Source of the DNA: a virus
Virus record (IMG/VR): IMGVR_UViG_3300034280_000763
Span: 1-41,231 of that record
Direction: 5' to 3' (one strand)
Length of the DNA: 41,231 bases
The first letter of the stretch is position 1; every line of letters begins with the position of its first letter. Below are positions 1 to 4,961 of this stretch, piece after piece. The position numbers and the translations under genes are program-made. Under the pieces are notes generated by a model. That model was not told where the DNA came from, searched no databases, and saw only the letters and a program-made list of their open reading frames with translations.

Positions 1-174
1 GATGGCCGCCTATTCCCGCTCGATGGCCTCGAGGTGATCGCATGAGGGCCGCATGGGAGGAGCGCCCGGTCGAGGTAGTCCGGGAGGAGCATTACCGGAG
101 GATTAGGGATGCCCTGAACAGGCTCCGCGATCCGGAGGGTATGGCACGGCTCCTCGATGCCCGCTACCTGAAGA
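1..174. repeat. Left copy of terminal redundancy (circular overlap)
   Basis: Bases 1-174 match bases 41058-41231 with a single difference (G47 versus C41104). This is the signature of a circular or circularly permuted genome whose assembly was not trimmed. The unique unit is 41,057 bp. Confidence 0.97.
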
Positions 175-584
175 ATGGCGAGGGTTCATGGACTAATGCG
201 GCGCTAATGGCGGAACAGGCACCCGGCCAGATGGTCGAGAATCATTACGGATGGGTGAACCTTCACGGCATCCTAGTGCCTAAGGATCGGACGGCCGATG
301 TGTTCCTATCCGATGGCCGGATGTTGCCTAAAGCGTGTTGGTCACAGTTGCGGCTCGGCCTCGGAGGTGACTACCTCGAGACTCGAGGGGGCGGTCCCAT
401 CCCGGAATGGGATGGCGACTACTGCCGGATGCTTGCCGCCTCCTGGTCGAGCGCCGACGATCCCGAGGCCACCCCTGGGCGCCGCGTCCGGAGACTGAAC
501 CGATGGGCGCTCGAGGTCGAGCCTCGAGGAGTCGAGGGAACCCCGCTCGATAGGCCGGCGCTCGAGGATGCCATCCCATTCTGA
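42..584 (+). CDS. Hypothetical early protein with SSB-like C-terminal tip
   Basis: This 180-aa soluble protein belongs to no family I recognise. Its ATG overlaps the stop of the metallohydrolase gene that precedes it across the circular join (ATGA), so translation is probably coupled. The N-terminal third is rich in Arg and Glu; the middle is Gly-rich with several Trp. The last residues read LEDAIPF, which resembles the acidic -DDIPF tip by which bacterial and phage SSBs recruit partners; this is suggestive only. CTCGAG occurs about six times in the gene. The start of the right-hand copy (41099) encodes Ser instead of Arg at codon 2. A real gene is very likely; the function is unknown. Confidence 0.8.
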   Translation: MRAAWEERPVEVVREEHYRRIRDALNRLRDPEGMARLLDARYLKNGEGSWTNAALMAEQAPGQMVENHYGWVNLHGILVPKDRTADVFLSDGRMLPKACWSQLRLGLGGDYLETRGGGPIPEWDGDYCRMLAASWSSADDPEATPGRRVRRLNRWALEVEPRGVEGTPLDRPALEDAIPF

Positions 585-616
585 CCACGACAACAACGAG
601 AACAGGAGAACAGACC

Positions 617-940
617 ATGAACAGATACCGACTAGTGCGATCCGAAAAGCGGACAATCTGGAGCGGGAGCGGTGGCTCGATTCACCTCGAGAACCCGACC
701 ACCCTCGAGGAGGGAACACTCGCGGAGGTGATCGAGGCCGCGGTCGAGGAGGTGCGAGACACGCTCGAGTATGAAGTCGAGAGCGGCGACCTGCCCCGGG
801 CGGACCTGCCGAGGCCGGACAGTCTCCGGCGCTACCTAGGCCGGGAGATAGTCCGGATGGCGGGCGGCGATACCTACCCCCTGCCGCTGGACTCCGAGGG
901 ATTCTGGTGCCTGACGGTCGAGGAGGTGGAGAGCAACTAA
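617..940 (+). CDS. Hypothetical early protein, 107 aa
   Basis: The ATG at 617 follows an AGGAGAACAG ribosome site. The product starts MNRYRLVRSEKRT, has an acidic middle (TLAEVIEAAVEEVRDTLE, a likely helix) and ends EEVESN. No family is recognised. The stop TAA lies inside a copy of the dispersed motif AACTAAGACAA, and the gene is followed directly by the first tRNA-arm-like intergenic element. It sits second after the genome join in the rightward small-gene operon. Confidence 0.75.
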   Translation: MNRYRLVRSEKRTIWSGSGGSIHLENPTTLEEGTLAEVIEAAVEEVRDTLEYEVESGDLPRADLPRPDSLRRYLGREIVRMAGGDTYPLPLDSEGFWCLTVEEVESN

Positions 941-945
941 GACAA
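931..945 (+). repeat. 15-bp direct repeat, upstream copy
   Basis: GAGCAACTAAGACAA is repeated perfectly at 1031-1045, exactly 100 bp away. This copy spans the stop codon of the 617-940 gene and contains a perfect AACTAAGACAA. Confidence 0.9.
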
Positions 946-951
946 CAGCCC

Positions 952-1014
952 GGGGCGGTGGTTCCCCTGCTCGAGGTTCGATCCCTCGAGGCCCCCTTCC
1001 CGCAATACCGCGGG
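952..1014 (+). ncRNA. tRNA acceptor/T-arm-like RNA module 1 plus hairpin
   Basis: The outer stem GGGGC (952-956) pairs with GCCCC (991-995). Inside are a 13-nt unpaired strand (957-969), a 7-bp stem CTCGAGG/CCTCGAG (970-976/984-990) and a canonical T-loop TTCGATC (977-983). The two stems abut with no spacer, giving 12 stacked bp as in a tRNA acceptor/T-arm. A second hairpin follows, CCCGC-AATACC-GCGGG (999-1014), and then the shared leader. Module 3 keeps the inner 35 nt identical while both outer stems change with compensation, which supports a folded RNA. There is no anticodon arm and no CCA end, so it is not a tRNA. The role is unknown; processing or attenuation are candidates. Confidence 0.65.
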
Positions 1015-1033
1015 AGTCAATCCGAAACAGGAG
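1015..1033 (+). promoter_or_regulatory. Shared early leader, copy A (ribosome-binding leader)
   Basis: AGTCAATCCGAAACAGGAG precedes the 1045 gene. Related leaders stand at 1828, 2866, 3466 and 40195. The element ends in the Shine-Dalgarno core. No promoter is evident just upstream of this copy, only the RNA hairpin. Confidence 0.75.
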
Positions 1034-1045
1034 CAACTAAGACAA
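1031..1045 (+). repeat. 15-bp direct repeat, downstream copy
   Basis: Perfect copy of 931-945. It contains GGAG as the ribosome site, and its last base is the A of the start codon of the next gene. Confidence 0.9.
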
Positions 1046-1272
1046 TGACACGCAAGCACTACAGGCAACTAGCGGACACTCTGGGCCGGGCATACGCGGC
1101 CGGAGTCATGGCAGACAAGACCACCCCGGAGGGGGCCGGCCGATTCTTCGAGATACTCGAGGAGCTGGAGTCCTTCTGCCGGGCGGAGAACGCATCCTTC
1201 GACCGGACCCGGTTCCGGGAGGCGGTCGGCGTGGCGATCCGGGACGAGCAAGGCGAGGAGGTGGCGGCCTAA
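1045..1272 (+). CDS. Small conserved phage protein, MTRKHY type
   Basis: This 75-aa protein begins MTRKHYRQLADTL and has a FDRTRFREAVG segment near its end. The layout (Thr-Arg/Lys-Lys-x-Tyr start, central Glu-rich helix, FDRxRF end) resembles a short protein of unknown function common in actinobacterial and other phages. The ATG at 1045 is chosen because GGAG lies 9 nt upstream and the open frame further left runs through the structured intergenic element. Its TAA overlaps the next ATG (TAATG). Confidence 0.75.
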   Translation: MTRKHYRQLADTLGRAYAAGVMADKTTPEGAGRFFEILEELESFCRAENASFDRTRFREAVGVAIRDEQGEEVAA

Positions 1273-1514
1273 TGTCCACCTTCAGCATCAGCGTTAGCGG
1301 CATCCGAGTCGATTACGGGTTCAGTTACACCTACGACGAGACCATCGACGAGCGGCTCGAGCAAGCCCTCTATCACTACGGGGCGGCGCGGCTCGAGGAT
1401 GAAGTCGAGGCGGCCCTCGAGGAGGAGATCGCGGCCCTCGATGCGAAGGCTGCGGCTGCGGCCCGCACGATCCTCGAGACCTGGGCGCGGTCCCTCGAGA
1501 AGGGGGGCGAGTGA
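1272..1514 (+). CDS. Hypothetical early protein, 80 aa
   Basis: The ATG shares one base with the upstream TAA. The N-terminal part has a beta-like pattern (MSTFSISVSGIRVDYGFSY). The rest is a strongly acidic, Ala/Glu-rich helix that could form a coiled coil (about residues 30-78). CTC-GAG pairs recur in frame as Leu-Glu. No family is recognised. The stop TGA overlaps the next ATG. Confidence 0.7.
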   Translation: MSTFSISVSGIRVDYGFSYTYDETIDERLEQALYHYGAARLEDEVEAALEEEIAALDAKAAAAARTILETWARSLEKGGE

Positions 1515-1771
1515 TGCCCGGCCCCTTTGTCTGGATCAACACGAGCGGCGAGACCGCCTGCGGCGAGCGAGGTCACGGCGGCGGGGCGCTCGAGGCTGCG
1601 CTCGAGGCCGGCCTAGCAACCCCGATGGCCGGAGACCCCGGGCACCTCGAGGTAGCCACGGGCCTAAGCCATTGGATCGGGTTCCCTGGGGGGCGGTCGG
1701 TCCTGGGGCACGAGCGGCTCGAGTGCGAGTGGTGCGAGCGAGAGAGGGAGGAGGCGACGACCGGAAACTAA
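1514..1771 (+). CDS. Hypothetical early protein with CxxC near C-terminus
   Basis: The 85-aa product starts MPGPFVWINTSG. The ATG at 1514 is preferred over a GTG three bases earlier because it overlaps the previous stop (TGATG). Near the end, LECEWCERERE places two cysteines as CxxC after an upstream His, a possible partial metal site, but a complete zinc finger is not visible. It is the last gene before hairpin 1778-1810 and the internal promoter. Confidence 0.6.
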   Translation: MPGPFVWINTSGETACGERGHGGGALEAALEAGLATPMAGDPGHLEVATGLSHWIGFPGGRSVLGHERLECEWCEREREEATTGN

Positions 1772-1777
1772 GCGAGG

Positions 1778-1810
1778 CCCGGGGAGCGGTCGAGGTGGCC
1801 GCTTCCCGGG
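1778..1810 (+). terminator. Strong hairpin, likely terminator before internal promoter
   Basis: CCCGGGGAGCGG (1778-1789) pairs with CCGCTTCCCGGG (1799-1810) around a 9-nt loop; all 12 positions pair, one as G-U. No T-run follows, as is usual in high-GC genomes. It sits between a stop codon and a promoter, so terminator or insulator is the natural reading. Confidence 0.6.
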
Positions 1811-1812
1811 TG

Positions 1813-1821
1813 TGGTATAAT
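1813..1821 (+). promoter_or_regulatory. Extended -10 promoter (TGG TATAAT)
   Basis: TATAAT at 1816-1821 is a perfect -10 hexamer preceded by TGn. No -35 match is seen 17 nt upstream, consistent with an extended -10 promoter. The shared leader CAGTCAATCC begins seven bases after the hexamer, the same spacing as at the main promoter (TAGGAT 40183), so the leader probably begins at the transcript start. Confidence 0.7.
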
Positions 1822-1827
1822 CCCTAA

Positions 1828-1850
1828 CAGTCAATCCGAAACAGGAGGTA
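1828..1850 (+). promoter_or_regulatory. Shared early leader, copy B
   Basis: CAGTCAATCCGAAACAGGAG followed by GTA sits directly downstream of the TATAAT promoter. The AGGAGG at 1843-1848 is 8 nt from the GTG at 1857 and only 2 nt from the GTG at 1851, which decides the start of the next gene. Confidence 0.8.
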
Positions 1851-1856
1851 GTGAAA

Positions 1857-2792
1857 GTGTATGAAGGCTACGAGATAGAGACCCGAGGTGGGCTGGTCGC
1901 GCTCGAGTATTCCGAGCAGGACTGGGAGAACCCGCTCACCTGGTGGAGCATCAAGGAGCGGGGCAAGTGTGAGATGGCCTCGGTCCCGGGCGTGAGGTCC
2001 GGCGACCCCGGCGAGGTGACCTGCTCGAGGTGCGAGGGTAACGGAACCCTCGAGGCCACCGATGGGGAGGAGCCGGAGTGCCCCGACTGCGAAGGCTACG
2101 GGGTGCGGCCGGCCAAGAGCGAGGCGGAATGGTGCGCGGATCACGGCGCGGTAGCGGCTGTGCCCGTGTCCTACAACATGAACACCTCGCAACCGTGGAT
2201 TCAGACGGTCGATTGGGAGAACCTCGAGGATGCCGGTTCGATCCTCTACCTCGAGGAAGGCTACGGCCATACGACCGAGGTTATCGAGGCCCGGATCACG
2301 GACCTCTCTTTCGCTCTCGAGTATGGCTACTCGATAGTGACGGTCGGGGTAGACCCTGACTCGGACCTGCCCGAGGATGCGCTCGATGGATGGACGGGCG
2401 GCGGGGTTGGGATGATCCTGGGCCAGACCTCTATCAAGGAGGAGGCAGATCGGCAACTCGAGGATGCCACCGCATACCTGCGGGCAGAGATGGCCCGGAG
2501 GGAGGCGCTCGAGGCTCGAGGCGTGAAGGCTGGCGGCAGCCCGGAGGCGCGGCGAGTGACGCTCGACCGGGCAGACCTGCTCGAGGTTGCGCGGCACCTG
2601 GTGGCGGACCTCGAGAGTAGCGATCCCTACTGGACGCGGTGGGACGAGGAGGAGGACGGCGCGGACTCGGAGCGAGCGGCCCTCGTGCGGGCGGTCGAGT
2701 CGATCCGGACGGCGCTCGAGGAGGGAGGGAGCCTCAGGGTTCCGAGCGGGCCGGCCCTCGAGGTGCCCCCGCTCGAGGAGGTGACCAACTAA
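1857..2792 (+). CDS. Hypothetical early protein with DnaJ-type CxxCxGxG motifs
   Basis: This 311-aa acidic protein is the largest of the rightward arm. Around residues 56-80 it carries CSRCEGNG and CPDCEGYG, two CxxCxGxG repeats of the DnaJ zinc-domain type, probably binding one zinc ion. There is no J domain, so it is not a DnaJ. The remainder is helical and Glu-rich with many Leu-Glu pairs encoded by CTCGAG. The GTG at 1857 is chosen for Shine-Dalgarno spacing; the in-frame GTG at 1851 would add two residues. The TAA lies within an AACTAAGACAA motif. Function is unknown; nucleic-acid or protein binding through the zinc site is plausible. Confidence 0.75.
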   Translation: MYEGYEIETRGGLVALEYSEQDWENPLTWWSIKERGKCEMASVPGVRSGDPGEVTCSRCEGNGTLEATDGEEPECPDCEGYGVRPAKSEAEWCADHGAVAAVPVSYNMNTSQPWIQTVDWENLEDAGSILYLEEGYGHTTEVIEARITDLSFALEYGYSIVTVGVDPDSDLPEDALDGWTGGGVGMILGQTSIKEEADRQLEDATAYLRAEMARREALEARGVKAGGSPEARRVTLDRADLLEVARHLVADLESSDPYWTRWDEEEDGADSERAALVRAVESIRTALEEGGSLRVPSGPALEVPPLEEVTN

Positions 2793-2797
2793 GACAA
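2787..2797 (+). repeat. Dispersed motif AACTAAGACAA
   Basis: Perfect copy overlapping the stop codon of the 1857-2792 gene, in the direction of transcription. Confidence 0.85.
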
Positions 2798-2802
2798 TGG
2801 CC

Positions 2803-2857
2803 GGGGCCTGCGGCACCTGGGCGGTTCGACTCCGCCCGGCCCCTTCCCCTTCGGGGG
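2803..2857 (+). ncRNA. tRNA acceptor/T-arm-like RNA module 2 plus UUCG hairpin
   Basis: The outer stem GGGGCC (2803-2808) pairs with GGCCCC (2838-2843). A 10-nt unpaired strand (2809-2818) is followed by a 6-bp stem GGGCGG/CCGCCC (2819-2824/2832-2837) with T-loop TTCGACT (2825-2831). The stacked stems again total 12 bp. A second hairpin CCCC-TTCG-GGGG (2846-2857) has a stable cUUCGg tetraloop. The sequence differs from modules 1 and 3 but the architecture is the same, followed by the same leader. Confidence 0.6.
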
Positions 2858-2865
2858 GTAGTGAA

Positions 2866-2888
2866 CAGTCAATCCAAATGAAAGGAAG
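2866..2888 (+). promoter_or_regulatory. Shared early leader, copy C (diverged 3' part)
   Basis: CAGTCAATCC is intact, followed by AAATGAAAGGAAG in place of the usual GAAACAGGAGG. The AAAGGAAG is the ribosome site for the ATG at 2896. Confidence 0.7.
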
Positions 2889-2895
2889 TAAGACG

Positions 2896-3387
2896 ATGGC
2901 AAAGGAACAATCGGGAGAGAGCGGGATGATCCCGGCAGGTGAGTATTGGGTGGGCGATCCGTGCTACTGCTTCACGGATCACAACCGCTGGATGGCGCTG
3001 CTCGAGTCGGCCGACTACATGGGCGACCATGCCATCCTCGAGGCGGAGGCGGGAGGCGCAATCTTCGTGGCCTCACGGACTGCCCACGGAGACGGGCGCT
3101 ACTCGGACCAACGAGGCAGGAGTTACCCGGTAGATGCCGGCCTGCTCGGTGTCGTCCCGGTCGGCATGGAGGAGGAGCCGGAGTCCTGGGCGCGCTCGAG
3201 AGACGAGCTGCTCGCTCGAGTGACCTTCGAGCAACCGTTCCGGATCACCTACGACTGGGGCACCGTTCAGATCGGCCACCTCGTGATCGAGACCGACAAC
3301 GAGGAGGACGAGGAGGACGAGGAGGAGTGCGAGGAGTGCGGCTGGCTGCTCGACGACTGTAACTGCGAGGAGGTGGTCCCTGCGTAA
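2896..3387 (+). CDS. Hypothetical protein with GDPCY motif and acidic Cys-rich tail
   Basis: The product is 163 aa. The N-terminal region reads GEYWVGDPCYCF, a glycine-Asp-Pro-Cys-Tyr motif I associate with small phage proteins of unknown function. The middle is a beta-rich fold. The C-terminal 30 residues are extremely acidic (runs of Glu/Asp encoded by a GAGGAGGAC repeat) and contain CEECGWLLDDCNCEE, four cysteines that could bind a metal. The ATG at 2896 is chosen because of AAAGGAAG upstream and because the longer frame would translate through RNA module 2. Confidence is high that it is a gene, low on function. Confidence 0.75.
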   Translation: MAKEQSGESGMIPAGEYWVGDPCYCFTDHNRWMALLESADYMGDHAILEAEAGGAIFVASRTAHGDGRYSDQRGRSYPVDAGLLGVVPVGMEEEPESWARSRDELLARVTFEQPFRITYDWGTVQIGHLVIETDNEEDEEDEEECEECGWLLDDCNCEEVVPA

Positions 3388-3394
3388 CCCTGCT

Positions 3395-3456
3395 GCCGGC
3401 GGTGGTTCCCCTGCTCGAGGTTCGATCCCTCGAGGCCGGCGTCCCCAATACCGGGG
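3395..3456 (+). ncRNA. tRNA acceptor/T-arm-like RNA module 3 plus hairpin
   Basis: The outer stem GCCGGC (3395-3400) pairs with GCCGGC (3435-3440). The inner part is identical to module 1: a 13-nt strand (3401-3413), a 7-bp stem (3414-3420/3428-3434) and T-loop TTCGATC (3421-3427). The second hairpin CCCC-AATACC-GGGG (3443-3456) keeps the loop of module 1 but changes the stem. Compensated changes in two helices with fixed loops are direct evidence of selection on RNA structure. Confidence 0.65.
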
Positions 3457-3465
3457 ATTAGTGAA

Positions 3466-3482
3466 CAGTCAAACAGGAGGTA
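3466..3482 (+). promoter_or_regulatory. Shared early leader, copy D (shortened)
   Basis: CAGTCAAACAGGAGGTA lacks the TCCG of other copies. The AGGAGG at 3475-3480 is 7 nt from the GTG at 3488, the likely start of the next gene. Confidence 0.75.
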
Positions 3483-3487
3483 GTGAA

Positions 3488-3979
3488 GTGGCAACTAAGA
3501 CAATGACAACCGATACCTGGACGAGGAGCGAGGCTGCCGCGCTGTGGCTGCCGCGCATGGAGGCAGACCTCGAAGCGGTGTGGCGGGACAAGCCCCGTGA
3601 CCCAGGCTCCGGGGTGTTTCTCTCCGATGCGCTGCCGAGCGGGGCGCGGGTGGTGTTCGGGATCACGAGCCTTACCCCGATGGGGCGGAGGTGGTATGGC
3701 GTGGACTACAGAATCATGCTCGGCCACGACCTCGAGTTCCTCTACGCCACCATCGAGACCAGGCAAGTGACGACTGCCGGCAAGTGGGCCCAGGGGTGGG
3801 GATTCACCACCCCGGAGGTGACGGTCTACGGGCCCAGAGACTACGGGCGGGAGCGAGAACCGCACCTCTCGCTGAGTAGCGGCGACGCATACCCAGACAA
3901 CCTCGAGGTATTCCGCGGCCAGCTCGAGCTCGGGGAGATACTGCTCGACAGGCTCAGGCACGAGGGGGTGGAGGCATGA
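3488..3979 (+). CDS. Hypothetical early protein, 163 aa
   Basis: The GTG at 3488 has ideal spacing to AGGAGG; an in-frame ATG at 3503 lies 22 nt away and is less likely. The reading frame opens V-ATKTMTTD, where ATKT is encoded by the dispersed motif. The protein is a mixed alpha/beta chain with aromatic clusters (RRWYGVDYRIMLGHDLEFLY) and no motif I recognise. Its TGA overlaps the following ATG. Confidence 0.75.
   Translation: MATKTMTTDTWTRSEAAALWLPRMEADLEAVWRDKPRDPGSGVFLSDALPSGARVVFGITSLTPMGRRWYGVDYRIMLGHDLEFLYATIETRQVTTAGKWAQGWGFTTPEVTVYGPRDYGREREPHLSLSSGDAYPDNLEVFRGQLELGEILLDRLRHEGVEA
3493..3503 (+). repeat. Dispersed motif AACTAAGACAA
   Basis: Perfect copy inside the first codons of the 3488 gene, in the direction of transcription. 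Confidence 0.85.
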
Positions 3980-4128
3980 GCGAACCGACCTCAATCACGG
4001 AGTGGGCGGAAAGCGTGGGGCTCTCGCTCGAGCAGGCCCTCGAGGGCGGTGTCAGCGAGGACGACAACGGCACGGTCCACATCCCGAGGGATGTATGGAA
4101 GTGGCTACGGGCCCAGGGCAGGGTGTGA
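3976..4128 (+). CDS. Small 50-aa protein, HTH/excisionase-like size
   Basis: The frame reads MSEPTSITEWAESVGLSLEQ and ends RDVWKWLRAQGRV. The ATG overlaps the upstream stop (ATGA), and the next gene starts 2 bp after its stop, so it fits exactly between neighbours. The helix-turn-helix-like cadence (ITEWAESVGLSLEQALEGG ... IPRDVWKWLRAQ) resembles small MerR/Xis-type DNA-binding folds. That assignment is tentative. Confidence 0.65.
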   Translation: MSEPTSITEWAESVGLSLEQALEGGVSEDDNGTVHIPRDVWKWLRAQGRV

Positions 4129-4130
4129 GT

Positions 4131-4331
4131 ATGAACATCACCCCGATCCGACCAGGTGATCTAGTCCGCTGCGATGTGCGCGGGCAGAAGTTCGTGGCCG
4201 AGGTGGTAGGGAAGGAGGGCGGGGAGCTGGCGCTCGAGCCGGTGAACCGCCCCTTCATCCCTGCCTACAAGGTCAAGGCGCGGCAGGTCGTCAATCATTG
4301 GCGGCTGGCCGGCAGGAGGCGAGCCTCGTGA
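4131..4331 (+). CDS. Small beta-barrel-like protein, 66 aa
   Basis: The product starts MNITPIRPGDLVRC and continues with alternating hydrophobic strands (KFVAEVVGKEGGELALEPV), an SH3/KOW-like pattern, ending in a basic tail (RLAGRRRAS). The fold call rests on pattern only. The ATG lies 2 bp after the previous stop; the TGA overlaps the GTG of the next gene (GTGA). Confidence 0.65.
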   Translation: MNITPIRPGDLVRCDVRGQKFVAEVVGKEGGELALEPVNRPFIPAYKVKARQVVNHWRLAGRRRAS

Positions 4332-4507
4332 GTGGCGTCGAGCCGGGCAACCTCGGCCTAGACCGGATAGACGAGGGGCTCGAGGCTGCGCTCGAGGCCA
4401 TCGAGAAGGCGGCTGCCGCATATTGGGAGGCGCCCCTCGAGCTAACCCAGGAGGCGAAGGCCCTCGACCAGGCAGCGGCCATACTAAGAAAGGTGGTGGT
4501 CCCGTGA
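4328..4507 (+). CDS. Small helical protein, 59 aa
   Basis: The GTG at 4328 overlaps the upstream stop as GTGA. The product is an amphipathic Ala/Glu/Leu-rich helix from about residue 12 to the end (LDRIDEGLEAALEAIEKAAA), probably a helical hairpin. No family is recognised. Confidence 0.6.
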   Translation: MSGVEPGNLGLDRIDEGLEAALEAIEKAAAAYWEAPLELTQEAKALDQAAAILRKVVVP

Positions 4508-4767
4508 GTGGCGACCGGCCCGACCTTCAGGCAATCATTCGAGGCGTCGTGCGCGAGCGGTTCGCGGGCGTCGAGCCTGAGGACCGGGACACATCGTGGG
4601 AGGTGGGTGTCTACCTCGAGGGCGAGGTGTTCGACCATGTGTGGGACAATCTCCCTCGAGGCTACTCCCGCACCCTGATCGAACAGGCGTTGGCCCTGGT
4701 GGACTGGGCTCGAGTAGCGGATCACGCTACCTGGGAGCTAGACGACGACCAGGAGGAGGCAGCATGA
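4504..4767 (+). CDS. Hypothetical early protein, 87 aa
   Basis: The GTG start overlaps the previous TGA (GTGA) and the stop overlaps the next ATG. The protein is acidic with two likely helices (LQAIIRGVVRERF, SRTLIEQALALVDWARVAD) and ends DDDQEEAA. No motif is recognised. Confidence 0.65.
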   Translation: MSGDRPDLQAIIRGVVRERFAGVEPEDRDTSWEVGVYLEGEVFDHVWDNLPRGYSRTLIEQALALVDWARVADHATWELDDDQEEAA

Positions 4768-4961
4768 AGGAGACCATCCTCCGCCTGCGAGAGGCGGAGG
4801 AAGCAAGGCAGGCAGCGAGGCGCGACCAGGCGGCAGCGAGGCGCGAGGTTCAGCGGCTAATCAAACAGGCGAGAGAGGAGGGAATGACGGTGGTTGCGAT
4901 TGCGGAAGCCACCGGGATTAGCCGGGAGAATCTTCACCAGCTTCTAAGGCAGCCGTCCTAA
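4764..4961 (+). CDS. Small HTH DNA-binding protein
   Basis: The product is 65 aa. Residues 1-40 form a charged helix rich in Arg/Ala/Glu. The C-terminal part VVAIAEATGISRENLHQLLRQ is a clear helix-turn-helix of resolvase/sigma type (turn at TGIS). Last gene of the rightward operon. Its 3' end overlaps the end of the convergent leftward gene by 44 bp, so there is no room for a separate terminator. A regulator of the early arm is the obvious possibility. Confidence 0.75.
   Translation: MKETILRLREAEEARQAARRDQAAARREVQRLIKQAREEGMTVVAIAEATGISRENLHQLLRQPS

Noticed and set aside
952-995. Complete tRNA gene
   Set aside because: The T-loop and stem look like a tRNA, but there is no D-arm, anticodon arm or CCA end.
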